Position numbers and translations under genes: made by a program. A stretch of 64,000 nucleotides of DNA from Holophagales bacterium (GTDB taxonomy: Bacteria; Acidobacteriota; Thermoanaerobaculia; UBA5066), in NCBI GenBank assembly GCA_016719485.1, contig JADJZB010000030.1, positions 97,501-161,500 on the forward strand, given 5' to 3'. A model generated the notes under the pieces. The model worked only from the letters and a program-made list of their open reading frames with translations. It made no database searches and was not told the origin of the DNA. Below, piece after piece: positions 1 through 8,005 of this stretch. The stretch's first letter is position 1, and each line of letters opens with the position of its first letter.

Positions 1-137
1 CGTGAAGCTCGAAAAAGATCGGTTTCCTCGGGCGGGCGATCCGAGTGAGGAGGCGGCCGCTCGTTCAAGGGCGCTCTCCGACCGGCCGGATGTGGACCCA
101 TGGTCGTTGGCCTCGGACGCCGGAGCACGGGAAAAGG

Positions 138-166
138 ACCCCTTATCCCTCTCCGGGACAAGGGGT
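138..166 (-). terminator. Probable terminator of the pur operon
   Basis: Positions 138-149 pair with 155-166 around a five-base loop, with one mismatch. Read on the minus strand the hairpin is followed by CCTTTTCCC, a short U-rich tail. It lies about 150 bases past the purN stop, as expected for the end of the purF-purM-purN transcript. Confidence 0.55.
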
Positions 167-233
167 TCCACCGCCGCACATTTCCACCCTGATGTTCTGC
201 TCCGGAGGGTAAGGGGGAAGCGAACGCCGTCGC

Positions 234-253
234 AATCCCACCAAAGTGGGATT
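234..253. other. Small perfect hairpin
   Basis: An 8-bp perfect stem (AATCCCAC/GTGGGATT) encloses a four-base loop CAAA. It sits between the purN stop and the stronger hairpin at 138-166. It may be an auxiliary terminator or an mRNA 3'-end stabiliser; nothing distinguishes these. Confidence 0.4.
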
Positions 254-313
254 TCCATCGGAAGCGACGGAACGGAAAGCCCGCTTCGAGCCCGGGCCTC
301 CCGCCGAGCGGAC

Positions 314-973
314 TCAGGCCGGAAAGGTCAGACGGCGGCCAGAGACGGCCCAGCCCCCCGCAAGGAGACGGTCGATCGTGGCGGGATAGAGACGGTGCTC
401 GGCAGCGAGGATGCGGGCCGAGAGGCTCTGGACGTCGTCGCCCGGGAGGACCGCTACGGCTTCCTGGCCCGCGATCGGCCCCGTGTCGGTGCCCGCGTCG
501 ACGAGATGGACCGTCGCGCCCGCCACCTTCACACCGTGCTCGAGCGCCTGCTCCTGGGCCTGGAGGCCGGGAAAGGCCGGCAGGAGTGAGGGGTGGACGT
601 TCACGATCCGCCGCTCGAAGCGGGCGACGAAGGCGGGAGAGAGGACGCGCATGAACCCCGCGAGGCAGACGAGGTCCGTACCCGCGGCGACGAGATGCAC
701 GGCCAGGCGCTCTTCGTAGGCGGCACGCGGTTCACCCGGACGCCGCTGCTCGAGCTGCGCCCGAAGGCCTCGCGCACGGGCCTTCTCGAGGCCCGCGGCG
801 TCCGCCCGGTCCGCGAGGACGAGAACGATCTGCGCGGGCAGGTCGCCGCGCGCGCACGCGTCCGACAGGGCCTCGAAGTTCGAGCCGCGACCCGAGAGCA
901 GGACCGCGAGCCGCGCCGGGAGCGCGAACCAGGGGACGGGCGCGACGTACGGGGCGCCCTCCAAGGCCGTCAC
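314..973 (-). CDS. purN: Phosphoribosylglycinamide formyltransferase PurN
   Basis: This enzyme transfers a formyl group from 10-formyl-THF to glycinamide ribonucleotide in the third step of de novo purine synthesis. The 219-residue product matches the family's length. It has the N-terminal LAVLLSGRGSNFEAL phosphate-binding loop, the NVHPSLLPAFPG segment with the catalytic Asn and His, and the Asp in VDAGTDTGPI. The start is a GTG overlapping the purM stop (GTGA), so translation is coupled to purM. Longer readings in this frame run through purM and look non-native. It is the last gene of the purine operon. Confidence 0.95.
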   Translation of the reverse strand: MTALEGAPYVAPVPWFALPARLAVLLSGRGSNFEALSDACARGDLPAQIVLVLADRADAAGLEKARARGLRAQLEQRRPGEPRAAYEERLAVHLVAAGTDLVCLAGFMRVLSPAFVARFERRIVNVHPSLLPAFPGLQAQEQALEHGVKVAGATVHLVDAGTDTGPIAGQEAVAVLPGDDVQSLSARILAAEHRLYPATIDRLLAGGWAVSGRRLTFPA

Positions 974-2058
974 GCGAAGCGGACGCCGCGAGGACCGCTC
1001 TCGACCCTGCCGACCGCGAGGACCGTCTCGCCCGCCTGTGCGAGCCGGAGCGTGACCTCGGCAAGGTGGGCGGGGGCGACGAAGAGGACCATCCCGACAC
1101 CGCAGTTGAAGACCCGGAGCATTTCGTCCTCCGCCACGCTCCCCTTGTCGCGAATGAACCGGAAGAGAGCCGGCCATTCCCATCCCCCGGGCTCCACGAC
1201 GGCCCGAAGGCCTTCGGGGAGAACGCGCGGGAGGTTGTCGGGAAAGCCGCCTCCGGTGACGTGCGAGAGGGCGGAGAGGAGCCCGTCCTGAACCAGCGGC
1301 AGGAGCGGTTTCAGGTAGCTCCGGTGCACCGCGAGAAGGGCCTCGGCGACGGTCGTTCCGAGCTCGGCGACGCGGTCGTGCGGTGACAGGCCGAGCCGCT
1401 CGAAAAAGAGCATCCGGGCAAGGGAGTAGCCGTTCGTGTGAAGGCCCGAGGAAGCGAGGCCCAGGAGGATGTCTCCCTCGACGACGCGCGAGCCGTCGAG
1501 GAGCTTCGGCCGGTCGACGACCCCGACGATCGTCCCGGCGAGGTCGTAATCGCCGTCGGCGTACATCCCCGGCATCTCGGCCGTCTCGCCGCCGAGGAGA
1601 GCGCAGCCGTTCTCGCGGCACGCGGCCGCGACGCCCCCGATGACCTCCGCGATCACCTCCCGGCGCATCCGTCCGGTGGCCACGTAGTCGAGGAAGAAGA
1701 GGGGCCTGGCCCCCTGTACGAGGATGTCGTCGACGCAGTGGTTGACGATGTCCTGCCCCACGGTGCCGTGCACGCCGGCGGCGATGGCCACGCGGATCTT
1801 CGTGCCGACGCCGTCCGCCGAGGCGACGAGGAGCGGGTCTTCCATCCCCGCGAAGTCGGGCCGGAAGAGTCCTCCGAAGCCCCCCACGTCGCCGACGACG
1901 CCGGGAGTGAACGTCGAGCGGATCGCTTCCTTCGCGCGGGCGACGGCCGCCATCTTCGCGTCGATGTCGACGCCTGCGGCGGCGTAGGTGAGCGGCGTGT
2001 CGTTCGGGATGGCGCGCCTCCTCGCAGGGGTTCCGCCGGGCCTCCGGCGGGGCGGCAC
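970..2058 (-). CDS. purM: Phosphoribosylformylglycinamidine cyclo-ligase PurM (start uncertain)
   Basis: AIR synthetase closes the imidazole ring in purine synthesis. Family motifs are clear: TYAAAGVDID near the N-terminus, GVGTKI, GGETAEMPGMY and HVTGGGFPDNLPRVLP. The only upstream canonical start is the ATG at 2056-2058, which adds an Arg/Pro-rich leader unlike the family. A perfect AGGAGG at 2017-2022 lies six bases before ATC at 2008-2010. Initiation there would give the family-like start M-PNDTPLTYAAAGVDID. The true start may therefore be an AUC codon at 2010; the coordinates given use the conservative ATG. It lies between purF and purN, overlapping purN by four bases. Confidence 0.92.
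   Translation of the reverse strand: MPPRRRPGGTPARRRAIPNDTPLTYAAAGVDIDAKMAAVARAKEAIRSTFTPGVVGDVGGFGGLFRPDFAGMEDPLLVASADGVGTKIRVAIAAGVHGTVGQDIVNHCVDDILVQGARPLFFLDYVATGRMRREVIAEVIGGVAAACRENGCALLGGETAEMPGMYADGDYDLAGTIVGVVDRPKLLDGSRVVEGDILLGLASSGLHTNGYSLARMLFFERLGLSPHDRVAELGTTVAEALLAVHRSYLKPLLPLVQDGLLSALSHVTGGGFPDNLPRVLPEGLRAVVEPGGWEWPALFRFIRDKGSVAEDEMLRVFNCGVGMVLFVAPAHLAEVTLRLAQAGETVLAVGRVESGPRGVRFA
2017..2022 (-). promoter_or_regulatory. Shine-Dalgarno deciding the purM start
   Basis: AGGAGG on the minus strand is followed by a six-base spacer and then ATC at 2010-2008. Codons after ATC match the usual PurM N-terminus. From the ATG at 2058, this site would instead lie inside the coding sequence and serve no purpose. 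Confidence 0.5.
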
Positions 2059-2065
2059 GATGGTA

Positions 2066-3523
2066 TCAGCGCTTCCCGTCGCGTCCCGCGGGCGCGTGGA
2101 CGTCGTCCTCGCCGAAGAGCGGCTGCTGCTCCAGAGCCGCGACGAAGGGGACCGGGTAGCGACCCGAGAAGCACGCGGCGCACGTCTCGCCCTCTCCCTT
2201 CCCGAAGGCCTGGAGCATCCCGTCGAGCGACAGGTACCCGAGCGAGTCGGCCTCGATGAAGGCCTGGATCTCCTCGAGCTCCTTCGTGGCCGCGATGAGC
2301 TCCCGGCGCTGGGGGGTGTCGATCCCGTAGTGGCAGGGGTTCGTCGTCGGGGGAGAGGAGATCCGCATGTGGACCTCGGTGGCCCCGGCCGACTTCAGGA
2401 GTCTGACGAGCTTCTTCGACGTCGTCCCACGGACGATGGAGTCGTCGACGAGGACGATCCGCTTTCCGCCGACGACCGACCGGACGGGATTCAGCTTGAC
2501 CTTGACGCCGAAGTTCCGGATCGACTGCTTCGGCTCGATGAAGGTCCGTCCGACGTAGTGGTTCCTCACGAGGCCCATGCCGTACGGGATGCCGCTCTCC
2601 TCCGCGTAGCCGAGGGCGGCGAAGATCCCGGAGTCGGGAACGGGGACGACGACGTCCGCCGCGACGGCGTGCTCGCGCGCCAGCCGCCTCCCGAACGCGC
2701 GTCGCGACTCGGCGACCGACCTGTGGAAGACGGTCGAGTCGGGGCGGGCGAAATAGACGTGCTCGAAGATGCAGAACGCGGTCCGCCGCCCCATCGCGAA
2801 GGACGAGGAGGCGACGCCGCCGGCGTCGAGGATGACGATCTCACCCGGCTCGACGTCGCGCAGCGGCTCGGCGTCGAGGAGGTCGAAGGCGCAGGTTTCG
2901 GAGGCGACGAGCCAGGCGTCGCCGAGGCGGCCGATCGTGAGCGGCCGGAAGCCCTGCGGGTCGCGCGCCGCGAGGACCTTCTCCCCGGCGAGGAGGACGA
3001 TCGAGTACGCCCCCCGGACGCGGGCCAGAGTGTCGCGGAGCGCCTCGACGAGGCTCTCCGCCCTCGAGCGGGCCATCAGGTGCAGGAGGACCTCGGTGTC
3101 GGAGGTCGTCGTGAAGATCGACCCCTCCGCCTCCAGCTCGGCCCGCAGCTCGTCGGCGTTCACGAGGTTGCCGTTGTGGGCGATGGCCAGCGGCCCCTTG
3201 TTCGTGTTGTAGACGATCGGCTGGGCGTTCTCCAGGAGCGATCCGCCGGCCGTCGAGTAGCGGACGTGCCCCACGGCCGACCGTCCCGGCAGACGCGCGA
3301 GGCGGGCCTCGTCGAAGAGGTCGGCCACGTAGCCCATCCCTCTCTCGAACACGATCCGCTTCCCGTTCCAGGCGGCGATCCCGCCCGCCTCCTGCCCCCT
3401 GTGCTGGAGGGCGTAGAGGCCGAGGTAGGTCAGGTTGGCGGCGTCGGGGTGCCCGTAGATCCCGAAGACCCCGCACTCCTCGCGGAACCCGTCCGTTTCG
3501 ATCGCCTCTGGCTGTTCGCTCAC
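2066..3523 (-). CDS. purF: Amidophosphoribosyltransferase PurF
   Basis: This enzyme makes phosphoribosylamine from PRPP and glutamine, the committed step of purine synthesis. The 485-residue product starts with a 16-residue propeptide ending in REE before Cys17, which becomes the N-terminal nucleophile after cleavage (CGVFGIYGHP). The PRPP loop VLVDDSIVRGTTS is intact. Cysteines in FCIFEH, NPCHYG and CAACFSG are placed like the [4Fe-4S] ligands of Bacillus-type PurF. It is followed by purM and then purN. The two minus-strand genes upstream are close enough to share its transcript. Confidence 0.96.
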   Translation of the reverse strand: MSEQPEAIETDGFREECGVFGIYGHPDAANLTYLGLYALQHRGQEAGGIAAWNGKRIVFERGMGYVADLFDEARLARLPGRSAVGHVRYSTAGGSLLENAQPIVYNTNKGPLAIAHNGNLVNADELRAELEAEGSIFTTTSDTEVLLHLMARSRAESLVEALRDTLARVRGAYSIVLLAGEKVLAARDPQGFRPLTIGRLGDAWLVASETCAFDLLDAEPLRDVEPGEIVILDAGGVASSSFAMGRRTAFCIFEHVYFARPDSTVFHRSVAESRRAFGRRLAREHAVAADVVVPVPDSGIFAALGYAEESGIPYGMGLVRNHYVGRTFIEPKQSIRNFGVKVKLNPVRSVVGGKRIVLVDDSIVRGTTSKKLVRLLKSAGATEVHMRISSPPTTNPCHYGIDTPQRRELIAATKELEEIQAFIEADSLGYLSLDGMLQAFGKGEGETCAACFSGRYPVPFVAALEQQPLFGEDDVHAPAGRDGKR

Positions 3524-3577
3524 GCGTCGGAGTTTATCCGCCCGGCCTCGCCTCTCCCCGGCGCGGGCAGGGGAGCC

Positions 3578-3997
3578 TCATGCGAAGTTGCTCGCGACCA
3601 TGATGCAGGCCTCGTGCACCGTCTTGAACGGGGCCCGGGCGGCGGCCTCGAGGACCGCCTCGTCGTAGCTCCCGTCCTGGAGCCAGACCGCGGGAAGGCC
3701 GAGCCGGGAGGCCTCCTCGAGGACCCCCATCGTGACGTCGGGATGGGTGACGACGTTCACGATGTGGATCGGCGGCGGGACCGCCGCGAGGTTCGGGAAT
3801 GCGGGAATGCCGGCAATCTCGGGCTGTCGCGGATTCACCGGGAGGACGGTGTACCCCTTCGCCGCGAGGTATCTCACGATGATGTTCCCGTACTTGGCAG
3901 GGTCGTTGCTCGCACCGACGACGGCGATCCGGGTCTCGGGGCCGCGTCGGCGAAGCTGCTCGAAGACCTCCGGCGGGTGCGGGTCGGGTCGGGTCAT
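3578..3997 (-). CDS. CoA-binding domain protein (YccU-like)
   Basis: This 139-residue protein is a single Rossmann-like CoA-binding domain. It opens with RIAVVGASNDPAKYGN and continues with KGYTVLPVNP, both characteristic of the family. The end, HEACIMVASNF, also fits the family. Members bind CoA and are otherwise of unclear role, related to the N-terminal domain of succinyl-CoA synthetase alpha subunits. The ATG at 3997 is supported by AGGAGG (4004-4009) six bases upstream. It lies 54 bases before purF on the same strand. Confidence 0.85.
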   Translation of the reverse strand: MTRPDPHPPEVFEQLRRRGPETRIAVVGASNDPAKYGNIIVRYLAAKGYTVLPVNPRQPEIAGIPAFPNLAAVPPPIHIVNVVTHPDVTMGVLEEASRLGLPAVWLQDGSYDEAVLEAAARAPFKTVHEACIMVASNFA

Positions 3998-4086
3998 CGG
4001 AAACCTCCTGGCGGGCCGCTGCGAGCGGCCCGGCCGCATTCTGCGACACGTGTCCCCGGCAGGGACGCGCCCGGGCTTCAGCCCTT

Positions 4087-5190
4087 TCACGCGCCCGGCT
4101 TGTTCCCCGGCCGCCCGCCGTCGGCCCGCGTCGGGACCGTCAGCTTCGTATCCCGGACGTCTTCGATGAAGCCGGGTCCCAGGGCCTTCGAGGGCGTCCA
4201 CGCCCCCGGCTTCACGCCCCCGCGAAGGACCCGCTCCGCCGCGAGAACGGCGGTCTCGGCGGTGAGCGTGTAGCCCTCGAGCGTCTCGACCGTTCCCTCC
4301 ACCGCACGCCCCTCCCGGTCCTCGACCCGGCCCCAGAGGAGCGAACGCTCGCGGGCCCTCTCCGCGTCTGTCGGCCCGGCGATCCCCTTCTTCGCCCAGG
4401 CCGAAAGGAGGGCCTGCAAGGGGCCGAACCCGGCCAGCGGGAGCAGCGACCGGCTCCACCGAAGCACCGAGACGTGCGCCGGAGCCATCGCCATGTAGGT
4501 TTCGATGTTCGGGATCCCGGTGGAGCGGTAGGCGGTGGAGAGGTCTCCCCAGGGAATCGTCACGGCGTACCGTGGTCTGTCGGGAAACGGGATCGTCCTC
4601 GCCTTCCACGCCACGGGCACGGAGACGAGCTTTCCGTCGATGCGGGCCGCGCCGCCTTTCGGAAGCCCCTCGATCATCGTCCGGGCCGTTCCGGCCGAGA
4701 TCCCGAACCCGCGGAAGGCGAGCTGGAGGCGGACCGCGCCGGGAAGCGCCATTGCGAGCGACGCCGCGAGGCAGTCGGAGGGGACGACGTCGAACCCGAC
4801 GCCGGGGAGGAGGACGACGCCCGCTTTCACCGCCTCGGTGTGCCGCGCGAAAACCGACTCGAAGACGCCGATCTCCCCCGTGATGTCGAGATAGGGAACC
4901 CGCGCCTTCAGGCAGGCCGCCAGGACCGGGGCGCTCGTCCTCGAGAAGGGGCCCGCGGCCAGGAGGACCGCGCCGAACCGCGAGAATCGCTCCGCGAGGC
5001 GCCGCGGCGCCTCGTCGAGCCCGAACGCCTCGAACGGGACCCCGCGCTCGCTGGCGAGGGGCTCGATCGCCCCGGGGCGCCGGCCCGCGATCGTCACGGA
5101 GAGGCCCCGGGCGAGGGCGGCGTCGAGGATGAGCCGCCCCGTGTAGCCGTTGGCGCCGTAGAGGAGGAGTCGCTTCTTGGCAGCAGACAC
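4087..5190 (-). CDS. Saccharopine dehydrogenase-like / trans-acting enoyl reductase family protein
   Basis: The 367-residue protein begins with a dinucleotide-binding Rossmann fold, LLYGANGYTGRLILDAAL, near residues 8-26. The layout (NAD(P) fold, then PYLDITGE, then GVGFDVVPSDCLA) matches the saccharopine-dehydrogenase-like family that includes mycobacterial trans-acting enoyl reductases. The substrate cannot be assigned. It is likely cytoplasmic; no signal peptide is visible. It diverges from the methyltransferase at 5229 across 38 bases. Confidence 0.75.
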   Translation of the reverse strand: MSAAKKRLLLYGANGYTGRLILDAALARGLSVTIAGRRPGAIEPLASERGVPFEAFGLDEAPRRLAERFSRFGAVLLAAGPFSRTSAPVLAACLKARVPYLDITGEIGVFESVFARHTEAVKAGVVLLPGVGFDVVPSDCLAASLAMALPGAVRLQLAFRGFGISAGTARTMIEGLPKGGAARIDGKLVSVPVAWKARTIPFPDRPRYAVTIPWGDLSTAYRSTGIPNIETYMAMAPAHVSVLRWSRSLLPLAGFGPLQALLSAWAKKGIAGPTDAERARERSLLWGRVEDREGRAVEGTVETLEGYTLTAETAVLAAERVLRGGVKPGAWTPSKALGPGFIEDVRDTKLTVPTRADGGRPGNKPGA

Positions 5191-5228
5191 GGGCGTCCGA
5201 TGGTACGCCGTCCGCTACGATCGGGAGC

Positions 5229-6002
5229 ATGACCGCCGACACGTGGGATCCGGGCCAGTACGCGAAGTTCCTGCGCGAGAGGAGCGCCCCCTTCTTCGAC
5301 CTCCTCGACCTCGTCGAGACCCGCCCTGGAATGCGTGCCGTCGACCTCGGCTGCGGCACGGGGGAGCTGACCCGGCAGCTCCACGAGCGGCTCGGCTGCC
5401 GGGAGACGCTGGCGCTCGACCGCTCGGCGAGGATGCTCGAGAAGAGCGCCGCCTTCGCCGCACCCGGGCTCCGGTTCGAGAAGGGAACGGTCGAGTCGTT
5501 CGTCCCGGACGGTCCTTTCGACCTCGTCTTCTCCAATGCCGCGCTCCACTTCGTCGAGGGGCACGAGGAGCTCTGGCCGCGACTCGCCGCGCTCCTGGCG
5601 CCGGGCGGGCAGATGGCCGTCCACCTCCCCGCGAACCAGGACCACCCGACGCACGTCACCGCCCGGGAGGTGGCCCGCGAGGAGCCGTTCGCCGAAGCCC
5701 TCGGCGGGTACGTCCTCCCGAACAACCTCCTTCCGGTGGAGGCGTACGCCACCCTCTTCCACCGCCTCGGCTTCTCCCGGCAGTCCGTAAAGCTCGTGGT
5801 GTACGGCCACCTCCTCGAATCGCCCGAGAGCGTCGTGGAGTGGGTGAAGGGGTCGATCCTCACCGAGTACCAGTCGCGCCTCGTCCCCCGGCTGTACGAG
5901 CAGTTCCTCGAGACCTATCGCCGCCGCCTCCTTCCCCGCCTCGCCCACGAGCAGCCGTACTTCTTCACGTTCAAGCGCGTCCTGATGCACGCGGCGCTGT
6001 GA
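5229..6002 (+). CDS. tam: Class I SAM methyltransferase, trans-aconitate 2-methyltransferase-like
   Basis: The 257-residue protein has the SAM-binding motif VDLGCGTGELT near residue 38 and the LALDRSARML and FSNAALHFV motifs of class I methyltransferases. Its opening (WDPGQYAKF), and the conserved PANQDHPTH and NNLLPVEAY segments, match Tam, which methylates trans-aconitate, an inhibitory by-product of aconitase. A single gene followed by a hairpin. The Tam substrate is by family resemblance; other small carboxylic acids are possible. Confidence 0.8.
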   Translation: MTADTWDPGQYAKFLRERSAPFFDLLDLVETRPGMRAVDLGCGTGELTRQLHERLGCRETLALDRSARMLEKSAAFAAPGLRFEKGTVESFVPDGPFDLVFSNAALHFVEGHEELWPRLAALLAPGGQMAVHLPANQDHPTHVTAREVAREEPFAEALGGYVLPNNLLPVEAYATLFHRLGFSRQSVKLVVYGHLLESPESVVEWVKGSILTEYQSRLVPRLYEQFLETYRRRLLPRLAHEQPYFFTFKRVLMHAAL

Positions 6003-6015
6003 AGGGGGCCTTCTC

Positions 6016-6050
6016 GGGAACCGCCGGCGAGCCTCCCGGCGGTCCCCTTC
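6016..6050 (+). terminator. Hairpin after the Tam-like gene
   Basis: ACCGCCGG (6020-6027) pairs with CCGGCGGT (6036-6043), extended by GGGA/TCCC with a bulge and followed by CCTTCC. It begins about 14 bases after the stop. The U-tract is weak, so this is a probable but imperfect terminator. Confidence 0.45.
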
Positions 6051-6121
6051 CGGACCGGGGGCGACGGACCCTCTGCTAACGTCACCCTGGCGGGCGGGGC
6101 TGGCCCCGCGGGAGGTCTTCC

Positions 6122-7408
6122 GTGACGACGAGCGTCCGGCGCCACGAGACGGTGGCGGTCAGGGTCGGAAAGGTGACGATCGGCGGCGGGGCGCCCGTCG
6201 TCGTGCAGTCGATGACGTCGACCGACACGGCCGACGTGGCCGCCACGACGAAGCAGTGCCTCGAGCTGGCCCGGGCAGGCTCCGAGCTCGTCCGGATCAC
6301 GGTGAATCTCCCCGAGGCGGCCGCCGCGGTCCCCGAGATCCGCCGGCGGCTCGACGCCGAGGGTTGCGACGTTCCCCTCATCGGCGACTTCCACTACAAC
6401 GGCCACACGCTCCTGACGGCCTACCCGGAGATGGCCCGGACTCTCGACAAGTACCGGATCAACCCCGGCAACGTCGGCACCGGCCGGAGGCGCGACGAGC
6501 AGTTCGCCACGATCTGCGCGATCGCCCGCGAGAACGGCAAGGCGGTGCGGATCGGCGTCAACGGCGGCTCCCTGAACCAGGAGCTCGTCCTCTCGAAGAT
6601 GCAGGAGAACACCGACCGGGACCTCGGCAGGAGCTCCGAGGAGATCCTGAACGAGTGCATGGTCCTCTCGGCGCTGCAGTCGACGGAGCTCGCCCTCGAA
6701 TGCGGTCTCGCGAGGGAGCAGATCGTCATCTCCTGCAAGGTGTCGCGTCCGCGCGAGCTGATCTCCCTCTACCGCGACCTCGCCGGCAGGACCGCCCAGC
6801 CGCTCCACCTCGGCCTGACCGAGGCGGGGATGGGGACGAAGGGGCTCGTCTGGTCGTCCGCGGCGATGGGGGTCCTCCTCGCGGAGGGGATCGGCGACAC
6901 GATCCGCGTCTCCCTCACACCTCGCCCCGGCGGCGACCGGCGCGAGGAGGTGTATGCCGCGTGCGAGCTCCTCCAGTCGCTCGGCATCCGCGCCTTCGCC
7001 CCGAGCGTCACCGCCTGCCCCGGCTGCGGGAGGACGACGTCGACGACGTTCCAGGAGCTGGCCGAGCGGATCCAGGGCTACGTGCGCGACCAGATGCCGC
7101 GCTGGAAGGTCGAGAGGGAGGGGGTCGAGCGGATGACCCTCGCCGTCATGGGGTGCATCGTGAACGGCCCGGGCGAGTCCAAGGCCGCCAGCATCGGCAT
7201 CAGCCTCCCCGGCACCGGCGAGGCGCCGAGCTGCCCGGTGTACGTCGACGGGCAGAAGTTCACGACGCTGAAGGGCTCCCCCGAGGAGCTCTCCGAGGCT
7301 TTCCGCGCTCTCGTCGACGACTACGTCGCGACCAGGTACCCGAGACGGGAGCCCGGCAACCGCGGGCCGGACGCCGCCACGGGTGCCGCCTCCCCCGGAT
7401 CGCGATAA
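6122..7408 (+). CDS. ispG: 4-hydroxy-3-methylbut-2-en-1-yl diphosphate synthase IspG
   Basis: IspG (GcpE) reduces MEcPP to HMBPP in the MEP isoprenoid pathway. The 428-residue protein is the short bacterial form without the central insertion. It opens with VRVGKVTIGGGAPVVVQSM. The [4Fe-4S] ligands lie in TACPGCGRTTS and MGCIVNGPGE. The GTG start at 6122 is the one that begins the family alignment. The C-terminal 15 or so residues after VATRYP look like an unconserved tail. It is probably constitutive, and precedes the sensor gene at 7421 by only 12 bases. Confidence 0.96.
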   Translation: MTTSVRRHETVAVRVGKVTIGGGAPVVVQSMTSTDTADVAATTKQCLELARAGSELVRITVNLPEAAAAVPEIRRRLDAEGCDVPLIGDFHYNGHTLLTAYPEMARTLDKYRINPGNVGTGRRRDEQFATICAIARENGKAVRIGVNGGSLNQELVLSKMQENTDRDLGRSSEEILNECMVLSALQSTELALECGLAREQIVISCKVSRPRELISLYRDLAGRTAQPLHLGLTEAGMGTKGLVWSSAAMGVLLAEGIGDTIRVSLTPRPGGDRREEVYAACELLQSLGIRAFAPSVTACPGCGRTTSTTFQELAERIQGYVRDQMPRWKVEREGVERMTLAVMGCIVNGPGESKAASIGISLPGTGEAPSCPVYVDGQKFTTLKGSPEELSEAFRALVDDYVATRYPRREPGNRGPDAATGAASPGSR

Positions 7409-7420
7409 CCTCCACGCGTC

Positions 7421-8005
7421 ATGAGCGGACCTTCTCCCGACCGGTTCGACGACAAGGCGTCGGTGAAAGGGACGATGCTCCGGGCTCACCTGAGCTGGGC
7501 GGCGAACCGCTTCGGTCCAGGATTCGAGACCGTGAAGCAGGGCCTTTCGGCCCCCGTCCTCGCGCTCCTGTCCAGGCCCGTCCTTCCCACCGACTGGGTC
7601 CCCTTCTCGGCCCTCATCGAGCTGGACCGGGCGATCGCCGCCGCTGCCGGCCCCGACCCGGAAGAGACCTGGCTCGCCCTCGGCCGCCACTCGGCCGCGC
7701 TCAACCTGACGGGCGTCTACAAGGGCTTCATCAGCGGCGAGCCCCACCGGTTCTTCGAGCGGATGACCGTCCTGCACCACCAGTTCCAGACGTTCGGCCG
7801 ATCGGCCTACGAGCGGCTCGGCGACAGCTCGGGACGGGTTCGGATCGAGAACACGTCGGCATTTTCGCCCGTCTACTGCATCTCGGGCCGGGGCTACTAC
7901 CAGGAGGCGCTCCGCCTCCTGCACGCCCCCGGCCCCATCGTCGTCCGCCACACCGCCTGCGCGGCCGACGGCGCCCCGGCCTGCGTCTTCGAGCTCGCCT
8001 GGTGA
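7421..8005 (+). CDS. DUF2378/V4R-like sensory protein
   Basis: The 194-residue protein lacks signal and membrane segments. Its order of motifs (LGRHSAALNLTGVYKGFI, HRFFERMTVLHHQF, final VRHTACAADGAPACVFELAW) resembles the DUF2378 'Myxococcales paralogous' family and the V4R/heme-NO-binding superfamily. In these the C-terminal GxxxCxFE-type strand closes a small-molecule-binding pocket. It is translationally coupled to the hybrid kinase (GTGA overlap at 8002-8005), so it probably supplies a ligand or gas signal to that kinase. The ligand is unknown. Confidence 0.65.
   Translation: MSGPSPDRFDDKASVKGTMLRAHLSWAANRFGPGFETVKQGLSAPVLALLSRPVLPTDWVPFSALIELDRAIAAAAGPDPEETWLALGRHSAALNLTGVYKGFISGEPHRFFERMTVLHHQFQTFGRSAYERLGDSSGRVRIENTSAFSPVYCISGRGYYQEALRLLHAPGPIVVRHTACAADGAPACVFELAW

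Larger units (their letters stand above)
1..313. other. Non-coding stretch downstream of purN
   Basis: I see no convincing gene in these 313 bases. They hold two hairpins, described separately. The rest lacks the strong codon-position bias of the neighbouring genes. The stretch may also contain the promoter or end of a gene lying beyond the left edge, which cannot be judged here. Confidence 0.5.

Noticed and set aside
2..589. Plus-strand open frame at the left edge
   Set aside because: It runs over two hairpins and into purN on the other strand, with no recognisable protein motif.
1988..4273. Long plus-strand open frame opposite purF and its neighbours
   Set aside because: It covers purF, the CoA-binding gene and part of the reductase, all with clear motifs on the minus strand; the plus-strand product has none.
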